From contig NZ_JQEC01000002.1 of the NCBI RefSeq assembly GCF_000764185.1, positions 310,001 to 374,000 of the forward strand: 64,000 bases of DNA, given 5' to 3'. The notes under the pieces are model-generated. The model saw only the letters and a program-made list of their open reading frames with translations. It did no database searches and was not told the origin of the DNA. This stretch comes from Colwellia psychrerythraea. Its GTDB lineage: Bacteria > Pseudomonadota > Gammaproteobacteria > Enterobacterales > Alteromonadaceae. The position numbers were made by a program, and so were the translations under genes. Positions 26,117 through 35,299 of the stretch are shown here, in pieces. Each line of letters starts with the position of its first letter. The first letter of the stretch is position 1.

Positions 26117-26434
26117 CACTCTAAGCACCTACCTATAAGCTCTTTAACTTATCTATTAAGTACAAAGGGTTAGTGTTTATCAAAATGGAAGGCGAAGTAA
26201 GTTATTGTAATTGAGAACAAAAGATCTATACCAAAAGCGTTTTCTAAAGGAGAAAAGATCACTCAATTCACAGGAACTAATGAAGGTAATAAAGGCTTCT
26301 TTCCAACATAGCTTTTTGGAGTTATATGAATTAGTAAAACAATTACTAATTCATAACTGAAAATCATTATTGATATACATGTAATAAAAAGTCCTATTTT
26401 GACATGTAGTTACATCCGTACAAAGTGAAATTGA

Positions 26435-26698
26435 GATAACATAATATTCAACACATTCAAAAACCTTTATTCTTCAAGTCAACTGCACCACGTCACAACA
26501 TCAACTGTAAAATTAGAAGTAAATAGAAAAATTGACGAGTCAATAAAAGAAGCCGTTGATGCTTTAACCAAATTTCAAAGAACTGCTCAAATCCTTAATT
26601 CTCTACACTCTGCGGACTTGCAACCATTATTCAAAAAAATAGAAGAGAATGATGTCAATGTTATTGCAAAACAAAGGTTCAATAAATATTTAGTTTAA
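26435..26698 (+). pseudogene. Start-less 87-codon open frame, possible gene remnant
   Basis: After an in-frame TGA at 26432-26434 the plus strand stays open for 87 codons to TAA at 26696-26698. It has a protein-like, helical composition (for example DALTKFQRTAQILNSLHSAD), but there is no ATG, GTG or TTG start with a binding site near its beginning. It looks like the 3' end of a decayed gene. I do not recognise the family. The preceding bases 26117-26434 contain nothing I can name. Confidence 0.35.
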
Positions 26699-26713
26699 TG
26701 CAATTCTGACAAA

Positions 26714-27898
26714 TTAAACCGCCTGTCCACATGCATAACCGCTGGCCCAACAAAACTGAAAGTTGTACCCTCCCAACCAACCAGTGACATCAATAACTTC
26801 ACCAATAAAGAACAGTCCAGGCTGTTTCTTGCTTTCAAAAGATTTGCTGGATAACTCATCAGTATCTACGCCACCTAAAGTCACTTCTGCAGTACGATAA
26901 CCCTCAGTACCGTTTGGTTTGATCTGCCAAGCATGTAAGTATTCACTTAACTGCTTTATCTCTAAGTGATTGAGTTGTTTTATTGGTTTATCAACGATGA
27001 CACCATCTTTGACTAATACCTCAACAAAGCGTTTAGGTAATAAAGTCGCCATCAGATTTTTAACCGACTTTTGCCCTTGTTCACTTTGCCACTGAGTTAG
27101 GGTTTCATTAAGATTTACTTCCGGCAACAAGTTGATAGTTACCGACTGGCCTGCGCGCCAAAAAGATGATATTTGTAATATCGCTGGCCCAGATAAACCA
27201 CGGTGAGTAAATAAAATATTTTCTTTAAAACACGTGCCGTCTTCGCTGGTTACTTCAGCCAACAGGCTGATACCTGATAAACCATCGAAACGTTGTTTGT
27301 CGTGATCATGTAAAGTAAAAGGTACTAGTGCGGCTAAGGTCTCTAGTACATTTAAATCAAATTGTTCGGCAATTTTATAACCAATAGGTGTTGCGCCTAA
27401 TTTAGGCATAGTTAAACCGCCTGAAGCGACCACTAGCGATTTACATTGGTAACTTTTATCGGTAGTAGTAACTAGGTAACCCTGGCTATTTTGAGTAACC
27501 GACAATACCTCAGTGCGCAAATTGACTTGTACTCCAGCCCATTCACATTCGGTCATCAAAATATCAACCAGATCTTGAGCACTATCATCACAAAATAATT
27601 GGCCAAGGGTTTTATGGTGGTATTGCAAACCATGCCTGTCGACTAAATCAATAAAGTCTTGCGCGCCATAACGGCTTAGCGCTGATTTTACAAAATGTGG
27701 ATTTTGACAAAGGTAATTTTCAGGACTTGCACCTTCATTGGTGAAATTGGCACGGCCACCACCGCTGATTAATACTTTTCGTGCCGGCTTTTTCCCCATA
27801 TCAACCACAACAACACTTTTACCGCGATAGCCTGCTTGTGCAGCGCACATTAAACCCGCCGCGCCGGCACCAATTATTAATACATCTGTTGTGATCAC
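26714..27898 (-). CDS. HI0933/YhiN-family FAD-dependent oxidoreductase
   Basis: A 394-residue flavoprotein. The FAD-binding motif GAGAAGLMCA is at residues 8-17, DMGKKPARKVLISGGGRANFTN is the family signature, and the C-terminal WLGGYNFQFCWASGYACG closes the FAD site. The family (aminoacetone-oxidase-like, HI0933) is widespread and its physiological substrate is poorly known. It stands alone on the minus strand and shows no special link to neighbours. Confidence 0.9.
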   Translation of the reverse strand: MITTDVLIIGAGAAGLMCAAQAGYRGKSVVVVDMGKKPARKVLISGGGRANFTNEGASPENYLCQNPHFVKSALSRYGAQDFIDLVDRHGLQYHHKTLGQLFCDDSAQDLVDILMTECEWAGVQVNLRTEVLSVTQNSQGYLVTTTDKSYQCKSLVVASGGLTMPKLGATPIGYKIAEQFDLNVLETLAALVPFTLHDHDKQRFDGLSGISLLAEVTSEDGTCFKENILFTHRGLSGPAILQISSFWRAGQSVTINLLPEVNLNETLTQWQSEQGQKSVKNLMATLLPKRFVEVLVKDGVIVDKPIKQLNHLEIKQLSEYLHAWQIKPNGTEGYRTAEVTLGGVDTDELSSKSFESKKQPGLFFIGEVIDVTGWLGGYNFQFCWASGYACGQAV

Positions 27899-28226
27899 TG
27901 TTACACCTTAAGAAGAAAACCCGAAAATTTCGCCGTTATTATAATCTGTATGCAAATAGGTCGTATACAAAAACTTACCTTACCGTTTTTGCTGTGGTTA
28001 TTTTAATCTGTTTATTTACGGAAGACACCTCTTACACATTTGCTCACCTTCGTTGAATTAGCCACAAAAAAACACAGGTAAATTACTCTATTGTGCAAGA
28101 AAATCTCACGCAAAATAAAGAAATGCAAAGATTGTGTAAAGATAGGAACTCTTACTCAAAGTGTCTATCTATTGCTGCATAACATTCGCCAACAAATTGT
28201 TGCAACTTTACCTTACGGAAAAACAA
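27899..28226. other. Divergent intergenic region, nothing specific seen
   Basis: This 328-base region lies between the divergent flavoprotein and lipoprotein genes. An open frame extends the lipoprotein upstream but looks non-coding. No repeat or clear operator was noted. Confidence 0.4.
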
Positions 28227-29756
28227 ATGACGACACTTCAAATTTTACAAACATTAAAAAGCTGCCTAGCTGCCAGCATATTATTATTTATTTTGCTCGG
28301 TTGTAATTCTAGTGACGATGGTAGCGGTTCAGGTTACGTTAAACTTTATAACTTATCTAAAGACTCCCCGAGTATTTATTTAACAGTAGATGAAAATCTT
28401 ACTGAAGATAACGATGATGATGACCATTTTGAGCAAACATACTCAGGCATTGCTTATGGTAATGCCAATAGTAATATCAGCTTAACTAGCAAAAACTACT
28501 ATTACTATCAGCTTGCTTGGCAAGATGACGACAGCTTAGCGACTGATGATCTGGCTGTCATTTATGAAGATACTCTCGCCTTGGCTGAAGATACTATTCA
28601 TATGATTGTGCTTAGCGATAGTATTTTATCGCCACAAGTTACTGTGCACAGTTTCCCGGTAATTGATGATGAAGATGATACTAGTAACGACCTTTTTAAT
28701 ATCAGAGTATTAAATATGCATGAAAATCAACAAGCCGTAGACTTTTATCTGTCTAAAGAAAATGAAAGCTTTAATGAAGCGATTTTAGTTGGCCAATTTG
28801 AATATCAGCAATTGTCAGACAATCAAAAGCTTGACCAAGATGATTATATTTTTTATATCACTATTGCCGGTAGTAATGAGGTGTTATTTAGATCAAACAG
28901 TATTCCTTTTGCCTATAGTTCACAAAATATTATGGTAGTAAAAGAGAATACCGGTGCGGGCTCCTCACCTTATGTGTTAGATAAAATGTCTGACTCAACA
29001 GTAATTGAATATGTAGACGCTGAAGCTGAAGCACAATTTAGGGCTTATAATGCGGTAGCTAATCATGAGCAATTAAATAACTACCAAGAAGCCTTCGCTT
29101 TGCACATTAACGGCGTTGGTGAAAGCCCTGCCATCACCTTTTTACCCTATGGAGAAATTAGTAACTCGCTAATATTGGCCAGTGGTGACTACAGCCTTGA
29201 TCTCACCAATACTGAGGATAATACCGCACTATTAAGTAACCATTTATTATCTTTAGTTGAAAATACCAACAAAACCCTATTTTTCTATGCCGAGCAAGAA
29301 TATGTCGATAGCGATAACGACGGTAATATTGATGAAAATGGTGATGGTATCATTGATGAAATTGACGTTAATTTATTTTCCTTGATGGTTGAAAATAGCT
29401 TACTGACCAGCATTTACGAGCATGAAATTGAAATAGTTAATTTAATTCAATCTGATGATTTTATTCAAGTAAAAGTGTATTTCGTTAGGCAAGACGAAAC
29501 CATTAATTCTGCTATGTATTACAGTGACATTAGTTACAAAAACACCAGTTCACTGTTGTTAAAAAATAATAGCTATCAAGTTTTTGTCGTCGCTCAAGAT
29601 AATGGCAGCTCGATCATATTAAACACCTTTGAATTAGTCCTTGATGAGCAATCAAGTGAACAATTCTTAGTACTCGAAAGCAGTAATACTTCAGCTACTG
29701 GCTATAAAACAACAATGTTTAACCAAACACCTCAGCAAGAAGAAGTATCCGAGTAA
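28227..29756 (+). CDS. Lipoprotein with calcium-loop repeats, unknown function
   Basis: A 509-residue predicted lipoprotein. ATG 28227 begins a signal peptide whose lipobox is LLGC (Cys about 22), followed by a Ser/Asp/Gly-rich linker. The body is very acidic and beta-rich, with segments such as GYVKLYNLSKDSPSIYLTVD that look like repeated DUF4397-type beta domains. A calcium-binding loop pair is near residues 365-385 (DSDNDGNIDENGDGIIDE). It ends five bases before the start of a DNA-binding protein gene, so the two are co-transcribed. A role as an outer-membrane surface protein is likely, but its function is unknown. Confidence 0.75.
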   Translation: MTTLQILQTLKSCLAASILLFILLGCNSSDDGSGSGYVKLYNLSKDSPSIYLTVDENLTEDNDDDDHFEQTYSGIAYGNANSNISLTSKNYYYYQLAWQDDDSLATDDLAVIYEDTLALAEDTIHMIVLSDSILSPQVTVHSFPVIDDEDDTSNDLFNIRVLNMHENQQAVDFYLSKENESFNEAILVGQFEYQQLSDNQKLDQDDYIFYITIAGSNEVLFRSNSIPFAYSSQNIMVVKENTGAGSSPYVLDKMSDSTVIEYVDAEAEAQFRAYNAVANHEQLNNYQEAFALHINGVGESPAITFLPYGEISNSLILASGDYSLDLTNTEDNTALLSNHLLSLVENTNKTLFFYAEQEYVDSDNDGNIDENGDGIIDEIDVNLFSLMVENSLLTSIYEHEIEIVNLIQSDDFIQVKVYFVRQDETINSAMYYSDISYKNTSSLLLKNNSYQVFVVAQDNGSSIILNTFELVLDEQSSEQFLVLESSNTSATGYKTTMFNQTPQQEEVSE

Positions 29757-29761
29757 ACAGT

Positions 29762-30091
29762 ATGAGCACTCAAACAAGCCACTTACCCTTAGACAAATTA
29801 TTAGTCACACAAGTAGAGTTAAATTTTTTAACTCGATCTGTACTATTTTTAGGGCAGCCCGTGGTCACAACAGGGTTAGAATTTAACCTACTGACTGTTC
29901 TAATGAATGATGCCGGCTCGTTAATTTCAAGAAAAGATATTGCCGAACGAATTTTTCAGCGTCAGCTTGCCAGTTGCGATAAAAGCATTAACAGTCATAT
30001 GGCAAACTTAAGAAAGAAGTTACTGGTGATATCAAAACGTTCGGTTATTCAAACAGTGAAGGGGCGAGGTTATATATTTTTAAAGTATTAA
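29762..30091 (+). CDS. Stand-alone OmpR/PhoB-type winged-helix DNA-binding protein
   Basis: The 109-residue product is only the C-terminal effector domain of an OmpR-family regulator, closest in wording to CpxR: TGLEFNLLTVLMNDAGSLISRKDIAERIF, then the recognition helix DKSINSHMANLRKKL and the wing IQTVKGRGYIFLKY. There is no receiver domain and no membrane segment. It begins five bases after the lipoprotein gene. Without a phosphorylation domain it must be constitutive, or controlled by its level or by a partner. A strong terminator follows. Confidence 0.85.
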   Translation: MSTQTSHLPLDKLLVTQVELNFLTRSVLFLGQPVVTTGLEFNLLTVLMNDAGSLISRKDIAERIFQRQLASCDKSINSHMANLRKKLLVISKRSVIQTVKGRGYIFLKY

Positions 30092-30128
30092 CTGACCGAG
30101 TGAATTAAATTGCTAAGCTGCAAGCAAA

Positions 30129-30167
30129 AAAACGCTCAAAGGTGTAAGACACTTTTGAGCGTTTTTT
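30129..30167. terminator. Bidirectional intrinsic terminator
   Basis: AAAACGCTCAAA (30129-30140) pairs with TTTGAGCGTTTT (30154-30165), with A and T tracts on both sides. It lies between the winged-helix gene and the convergent ferritin gene. Confidence 0.9.
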
Positions 30168-30204
30168 AGATCCGTAGCTGTTGCTAAGCGCTATAATTCA
30201 GCGC

Positions 30205-30732
30205 TTATGCGTTAGCTTCCGTCATTATGCTAGTACTGCCATTTTTGGCAAGTTCAGCTAAATCTTTGTCAACGAAGAATAACGCATGACCATCGTTACC
30301 TACTAGTTTGATTTTATCTAAAATACCTTTGAATAAAGTCTCTTCTTCATGTTGCTCAGCCACATACCACTGTAAGAAGTTAAAAGTCGAATAGTCTTGA
30401 TTAGTGAAGGCTTCATGAGCAAGTGAGTTGATACGCTCAGTGATTAAACATTCATGATCATAAGTCATTTCAAACAACTGACCTAAAGTTTCAAACTGGT
30501 GTGGCGGCGCATCAATAGCGCCAATAATAGGTAAAGCACCCGTTTCACTTACGTAAGTAAATAAACGATTCATGTGCTGAATTTCTTCATTGGCATGTTT
30601 ACGTAAAAATTCTGCCGCGCCAGCAAAACCCTTTTCTTCACACCAAGCACTCATTTGTAAATACAGGTTTGAAGAGTAAAACTCTAAATTAAGTTGTAGG
30701 TTTAATTTCTTTACCATTTCAGCTTTTAACAT
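30205..30732 (-). CDS. ftnA: Non-haem ferritin
   Basis: A 175-residue four-helix-bundle ferritin. Ferroxidase ligands appear in [32 protein letters not shown] and [11 protein letters not shown], as in E. coli FtnA. It stores iron as a 24-mer in the cytoplasm. The length is normal for the family. Confidence 0.95.
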   Translation of the reverse strand: MLKAEMVKKLNLQLNLEFYSSNLYLQMSAWCEEKGFAGAAEFLRKHANEEIQHMNRLFTYVSETGALPIIGAIDAPPHQFETLGQLFEMTYDHECLITERINSLAHEAFTNQDYSTFNFLQWYVAEQHEEETLFKGILDKIKLVGNDGHALFFVDKDLAELAKNGSTSIMTEANA

Positions 30733-30978
30733 AATTTTGCCTTGAAGATTCTAATTGGGTGAATTCTGCCCTTTTATCCGTGTCGATTCAAGCAATAATT
30801 TGTATACTTTAAACTTTACATGTATAAAAACGCCTTATTAACCAACTAGTTAATAAGGTTAATCATTCTTAGTTGTATTCTTGTGTTGATTGCTTTTAGT
30901 ATCAGTTTGATTAAACACTGATAGCTAATTAACATTCAAATTCAGCATTGTTAAGCAAAACTATAGCGGATAAATAAA

Positions 30979-31236
30979 CTACAGCTGCCCAATAATAACT
31001 TCAGCTTTACTGACCTCAAACGATTTTGCTTGTTCTACATTTAAGCTAGTCACTTCACCATTATCAATAATCATAGCGTAACGCTGTGAGCGCACGCCAC
31101 CAAAACCAGCTGTGTCCATGCTTAAACCTAATGCTTTTGTGTAACTACCATCACCATCAGCTAACATCATAATATTTTCAGCGTTTTGCGACTCACCCCA
31201 AGCATTCATGACAATGGCATCGTCCTTACAACTCAT
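30979..31236 (-). pseudogene. Peroxiredoxin gene, C-terminal half (3' part, cut by integrative element)
   Basis: The last 75 codons of a Prx5-type peroxiredoxin (NAWGESQNAENIMMLADGDG, GFGGVRSQRYAMIIDNGEV) end at 30979. The host-derived part begins at the ATG complement at 31207-31209. Upstream codons (to ATG 31236, MSCKDDAIV) come from the inserted element. The N-terminal half with the peroxidatic Cys lies 8.4 kb away at 39607-39852. This half has no catalytic Cys and would be inactive if translated. Confidence 0.9.
31207..31221. repeat. Left attachment junction (att) of the integrative element
   Basis: CATGACAATGGCATC here matches CATTACAAAAGCATC at 39607-39621 in 12 of 15 positions. Joining the outer flanks across this core restores an uninterrupted peroxiredoxin reading frame, which identifies it as the insertion junction. 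The exact crossover dinucleotide cannot be assigned. Confidence 0.8.
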
Positions 31237-31316
31237 AACATCTCACTACATCACACTACAACACTGAGTTGGTACTGGGCTTACACTACAGCCATCAATC
31301 ACACAGGTATTACATT

Positions 31317-32990
31317 ATGTTCACAGCATACGCTTACAATCGAGTATCAACCTCTATCCAAGACAGTGACGGTAAGAGTGGCTTAATACGCCAGCTCAAA
31401 GCTATTAATGATTTCTTAGGCTCACACAATGACTATACGCTATCAGATAAAGTCTACACAGATAAAGCCTCAGGTTATCACGGTATGAATATAAAAGATG
31501 ATGCTGGACTAGGTAGCTTCTTAGCAGATTGTGAAAGTGGCTTGGTAAAAGCTGGTGATATGCTTTGTGTACATGCTATAGACAGGCTTAGTCGGTTACC
31601 ACCAGATGATGCTAGAGCCTTATTTCAACGTATATTAGGTTATGGCGTTAAAGTTGCCATTGTTAGATGGGGCATTATCATCGATAAGACTGCCAACAAA
31701 CTAGACCTAGCTGGTGACTTACTTCTTACGGTTGGTTTTCATTTAGCTTATATGGAATCTGAGCAGAAAAGTAAGTTAATCTCGTTTGCCAAACAAGCTA
31801 ATGTAGCTAAAGCTCGTGATACTGGAAAGATTTTGTTTAGTGGTAAAAGTGTTCCAAGATGGTTGAGCTTGAATGCTGATAAAACCGAGTTCTCCATTAA
31901 GCCAGTTGAGTCTGCTTTGATTGAAAGAATCTTCAATATGAAGCTTAGCGGTATGGGTAGCAATAAGATAATGACAAAATTACATGATGAGAATAATCTT
32001 TCGTTTGGTGGGCTTGCTTTACGTAACGACTCTATCACTAGGTTGTTGAAGAATCGTAGACTTATAGGTGAGTGGCAACCACAAAACCGAGCTGTTATTG
32101 ATGGTAAACGTGTTGAAACCGATAATGGTGAGCCAATACAGAATTACTTTCCTATGGTAATCAGTGAAAAGCTATTCAATGCTGTTCAAGCTTCATTTGA
32201 CCAATCTGCTAGAGGTAAAGCTTCTCGCCAGTTTAACAATGTATTTGCATCGTTGATGAAGTGCAGTAAATGTGGTCATGCTGTTACTCGTAAGCATAGT
32301 TACCTGAAAAAGAAAGTCTACCGTACCTACTACTCATGTACTGGTAATACACATCGAAAGTGTTGTGATAGGAAAAGTCAGCACATGCAACCGATACAGG
32401 ATGCAATTATTCAGGCTTTAACCGTACTTGATTACTCACAACTGAGTATTGAAGATACTGGCAACAGTAACGCTGTAGAACGCGCATCTGTTGAATACAA
32501 AATAAATGAGCTAACCAAGTCTATTAGTAACTATGAAACTGCTATTGGTAGCATTGAGAATCCTGATGATATTGGTGGTTTACTCCAACTCAGGAATGAT
32601 AAACGTCAAGAGCTGTCAGAAGCTAATACAGAGCTTACCAAGTTGAATAACGCTATCACTGGCAGTAGCGTTGATGTATTGAAAGAAGTTGGTTCTATCG
32701 ACTTAGGCTGTGAAGAATCACGTATCAAGTTAAATCATTTATTCAAACAGCACTTACAGAAAATTGTTCTATATAAAACAGGGATTATATCTATCTACTT
32801 TAAAGTTAGTTACAAAGAGATAAAGCGTATCACTGTTCTACCGAATCCAGTTGAACCAAGTAACCCAACAATAACTTATGTCAATGAAGAAATTCTTAAT
32901 GCTATCAGAGAATCTTTACCTAATACTAAAGAGGGTTTACTTGATTTTCTTGATAAGTTACAAAGTAGAAATCTAGAAAAACTTAAATAA
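31317..32990 (+). CDS. Large serine recombinase (integrase) of the element
   Basis: A 557-residue large serine recombinase. Catalytic Ser11 lies in YNRVST; the resolvase-fold core continues through HAIDRLSRLPPDDARALF and LLLTVGFHLAYMESEQKS. The recombinase domain includes NKIMTKLHDENNLSFGG and LLKNRRLIGEW. The zinc ribbon is CSKCGHAVTRKH...CCDRK, followed by a coiled-coil region (about residues 390-460). ATG 31317 is used; the longer frame would begin within the att region. It is intact, so it could still catalyse integration, and with a directionality factor, excision. Known LSRs recombine short, dissimilar att sites, consistent with the imperfect core seen here. Confidence 0.9.
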   Translation: MFTAYAYNRVSTSIQDSDGKSGLIRQLKAINDFLGSHNDYTLSDKVYTDKASGYHGMNIKDDAGLGSFLADCESGLVKAGDMLCVHAIDRLSRLPPDDARALFQRILGYGVKVAIVRWGIIIDKTANKLDLAGDLLLTVGFHLAYMESEQKSKLISFAKQANVAKARDTGKILFSGKSVPRWLSLNADKTEFSIKPVESALIERIFNMKLSGMGSNKIMTKLHDENNLSFGGLALRNDSITRLLKNRRLIGEWQPQNRAVIDGKRVETDNGEPIQNYFPMVISEKLFNAVQASFDQSARGKASRQFNNVFASLMKCSKCGHAVTRKHSYLKKKVYRTYYSCTGNTHRKCCDRKSQHMQPIQDAIIQALTVLDYSQLSIEDTGNSNAVERASVEYKINELTKSISNYETAIGSIENPDDIGGLLQLRNDKRQELSEANTELTKLNNAITGSSVDVLKEVGSIDLGCEESRIKLNHLFKQHLQKIVLYKTGIISIYFKVSYKEIKRITVLPNPVEPSNPTITYVNEEILNAIRESLPNTKEGLLDFLDKLQSRNLEKLK

Positions 32991-32995
32991 ATAAT

Positions 32996-33012
32996 AGGGG
33001 CTTCATGCCCCT
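32996..33012. terminator. Hairpin between convergent integrase and small-protein genes
   Basis: AGGGGC (32996-33001), TTCAT, GCCCCT (33007-33012) is a compact stem just after the integrase stop. No long U-run follows, so it may work with other factors. Confidence 0.5.
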
Positions 33013-33032
33013 TCGGTGATTACATCGTGTGA

Positions 33033-33248
33033 TTAATCATTGATGTTATCAGGTTTATTGGTGTTTGGTTTGTTCCTAGCATACTCCACACCATTACGTT
33101 TGTAGACAGCTGTGTCTGGGTGCATATCCTTCTTCACCTCCTTAATAAACTTAGCCCTACTAACTACCCCACGACCTTTGATAGTGTAACCATCATTACC
33201 ACCACCATCTCCGCCACCATTACCATTTATACTTGAACCCTTAGCCAT
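33033..33248 (-). CDS. Small conserved protein (DUF3892-like)
   Basis: A 71-residue protein with a Gly/Asn/Asp-rich N-terminus and a folded C-terminal half (SRAKFIKEVKKD, TAVYKRNGVEYARNKP...DN). The C-terminal pattern is like the DUF3892 small proteins often found on plasmids and phages, but this is recall of a pattern rather than a search result. No enzymatic function is known. Confidence 0.5.
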   Translation of the reverse strand: MAKGSSINGNGGGDGGGNDGYTIKGRGVVSRAKFIKEVKKDMHPDTAVYKRNGVEYARNKPNTNKPDNIND

Positions 33249-33588
33249 ATTATCTACCTCAGTAAGTTATTGTTATGCGTCCAGTTTCGATTCCGTTAAC
33301 GCAAGAACATTATAACATCGACAGAGTAAAAAATGAACGATTTTATACTGTATAAACACTGTATACACCACCTACAAGAGCATATATAATACGTGCTCCC
33401 GAATTAGGCTTCCCCTAAAGTTTAGAGCTGGTTTGTCGCTGGCGCGGAAGATAACTACAGGAAAGATAATAGGAGCTGTTAAGACAGGTGTTAGGTAGGC
33501 GATAATCAATCTTTTGAGTTTTTCGTTAGGATTCGGAGATAACACTAATCACTATAAGCCAGCTATGAGCCAGCTATGAGCCAACACA
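33249..33588. other. Intergenic region in the element with short repeats
   Basis: 340 bases without a gene. ATACTGTATA and CACTGTATAC form a short direct repeat near 33343-33364. AGCCAGCTATG is repeated in tandem near 33557-33583. No full LexA-type box (CTGT-N8-ACAG) is present. Confidence 0.45.
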
Positions 33589-34323
33589 TTAGAGATGGTC
33601 ACTATACCAATAACCCATACTAGAAAAATAGATTCTAGCAAGTGATATCAGGCTCTCTTCAGACAAGGCAGGAGTTGATGACCTGAAACAAACAAAGCCA
33701 CTTGCAGCCCTTCCTTCAATAACTTTAAAGTCAGGGAGGTAAATCCAGCCTTTAACCTCGGTTGATGATATAAGACTATCCTCAAGACAGCCGCCAATCC
33801 CTATCTCCCAACCGTCTTTAATCTTATACCCAATACTTATACCATTAGATGCATCATCATCATAATCATCTCCCTGCTCAAAAAATACATTATCGTTTTT
33901 CATAACAAGCAAGCTATCTGTACTCTTTAAAAAGTACCATGCGATATCAATATAATAATTGCATTTTTCAGTTGCAGGCGGGGTGACATCCCCATGCTCC
34001 AGAATATTCCTTAAATCAAATAGAGCTTTGAGAAATGCAGGTCTAACCAACCCGTAATCTTGAAACTTTTCTAGTTGTTGCTTTTTCTTTCTGAGGTTAG
34101 GAAGCTCATTTATGCTGTACTCTTTTGATATAGCTTTTAATCGACTATTTATGGCTCTTTTCAGCGAGGTTATACAATCAACTTTGTCAAACTCAGTCGG
34201 ATTGTTATTAAGCCTTTCTTTGGCATGACGCCATATATCATGACTTCTTTTTAACTTTTCAAAGTCAACACCAGTTGAATCATAACCACTATCCCAGCTT
34301 AAAAATTCGTTACTGATATACAT
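33589..34323 (-). CDS. HEPN-like protein of unknown function (possible defence or toxin cargo)
   Basis: A 244-residue soluble protein. The N-terminal half is helical and contains FDLRNILEHGD at about residues 106-116, which has the R-N-x-x-x-H arrangement that marks HEPN domains; many HEPN proteins are RNases in toxin-antitoxin and phage-defence systems. The C-terminal half is different, with beta-type sequence rich in Gly, Ser and aromatics (WEIGIGGCLED, KGWIYLPDF). I do not recognise that part. It is a single minus-strand gene with flanking non-coding DNA, typical of cargo genes. No adjacent small antitoxin-like gene is visible. Confidence 0.6.
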   Translation of the reverse strand: MYISNEFLSWDSGYDSTGVDFEKLKRSHDIWRHAKERLNNNPTEFDKVDCITSLKRAINSRLKAISKEYSINELPNLRKKKQQLEKFQDYGLVRPAFLKALFDLRNILEHGDVTPPATEKCNYYIDIAWYFLKSTDSLLVMKNDNVFFEQGDDYDDDASNGISIGYKIKDGWEIGIGGCLEDSLISSTEVKGWIYLPDFKVIEGRAASGFVCFRSSTPALSEESLISLARIYFSSMGYWYSDHL

Positions 34324-34413
34324 ATAAAGACCAAATATAATTCATTAAAAACAAAGAATAACACAATTATGAACTCTAACTAATAGGATTAAATCACTTG
34401 ACCCATACTTGAG

Positions 34414-34974
34414 TTATTTAGCTTTCATACGGTAATACTGCGCTTTTGATAAACCTGCTGTCTTAAGCGCATCAGTCACTGATAAGCCATTACTAGCTAT
34501 TAGCTCATTTATTTTGTTGAACTTATCAACTGTTACTTGTGATGTTTGCTTGCCTTTAAATTTACCTTCTTCTTGAGCACGAGCTATACCAATCTTTTGT
34601 TTCTCTAACATCTCAGTACGTTGCATCTCAGCAATACTAGCCATAGTGGTTAATACCATCTTACCTGTAGAGCTAGTGATGTCTACGCCACCTAGGGTAT
34701 GGATAATTACCTTAACGCCCTGCTCTTGTAACTTCTCTACCAGTGTTAATACATCAACAGTGTTACGTCCTAAACGAGATACATCATAAGCAATTACAGT
34801 ATCATTCTTTCTAACTTTACCAAGTAGCTCTTGTAATGCAGGTCTATCCAAATCTTTACCAGAGAATTTATCCTCAAACACTTGGTCGTGGTCAGCGTAC
34901 TCTTTAACTAATACCTGTGTTTGTTGTTCAACGTTCTGTTCTAGTGTGCTAACTCGTGAGTAGATAAATTTCAT
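34414..34974 (-). CDS. Small serine recombinase (resolvase/invertase family)
   Basis: A 186-residue resolvase. Catalytic Ser9 is in YSRVST; KDTVIAYDVSRLGRN-like sequence (NDTVIAYDVSRLGRN), STGKMVLTTMASIAEMQR and ERxKIGIA-like helix E are all present, and the C-terminal HTH includes SVTDALKTAGLSKAQYYR. It should resolve cointegrates or multimers at a res site; a matching repeat array lies directly upstream (34988-35101). ATG 34974 begins MKFIYSRVST, the usual N-terminus. Confidence 0.9.
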   Translation of the reverse strand: MKFIYSRVSTLEQNVEQQTQVLVKEYADHDQVFEDKFSGKDLDRPALQELLGKVRKNDTVIAYDVSRLGRNTVDVLTLVEKLQEQGVKVIIHTLGGVDITSSTGKMVLTTMASIAEMQRTEMLEKQKIGIARAQEEGKFKGKQTSQVTVDKFNKINELIASNGLSVTDALKTAGLSKAQYYRMKAK

Positions 34975-34987
34975 TCTGGCCTGTCTT

Positions 34988-35101
34988 GTCTCTTTTAAGT
35001 GGGTCTAAGTATACTAGTCTCTTTTAGGTTGGTCAACGACTATATGAGACTAATTACTACCAAGTATTGATTGTCTCTTTCAGGGGTGCTTATAAGAGAC
35101 T
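34988..35101. promoter_or_regulatory. Res-like site array upstream of the resolvase gene
   Basis: GTCTCTTT-type half-sites recur at 34988, 35017 and 35073. Two are paired with inverted partners: AGTCTC...GAGACT spanning 35016-35051 (36 bases) and GTCTC...GAGAC spanning 35073-35100 (28 bases). Resolvase subsites of about 28 and 34 bases in tandem next to the gene are the usual layout of res. The first half-site has no clear inverted mate. Confidence 0.65.
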
Positions 35102-35267
35102 GTTATTTGATACGGGTAGTTTCTCACAGACTGCTCAAGCTCGGAGTAGATATCTCAAGAGTTAATGTACTGAACTGTAATACATAAGCAGTAAGTGGTA
35201 ATAGTTAGAATCACATTGTCACTACCACACATTGAAGTGCAATACTAATAACTAAATGATATATATC

Positions 35268-35296
35268 TTGATATTTATGCCATATTGTGGTATAAT
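35268..35296 (+). promoter_or_regulatory. Consensus-like sigma70 promoter of the element operon
   Basis: TTGATA (35268-35273), 17 bases, TATAAT (35291-35296) is close to the ideal sigma70 promoter. It points toward the HTH/HNH-like operon starting at 35509. Confidence 0.75.
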
Positions 35297-35299
35297 GTC

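Noticed and set aside
33340..33366. LexA/SOS box at ATACTGTATAAACACTGTATAC
   Set aside because: It is a direct repeat of CTGTATA, not the inverted CTGT-N8-ACAG pattern.
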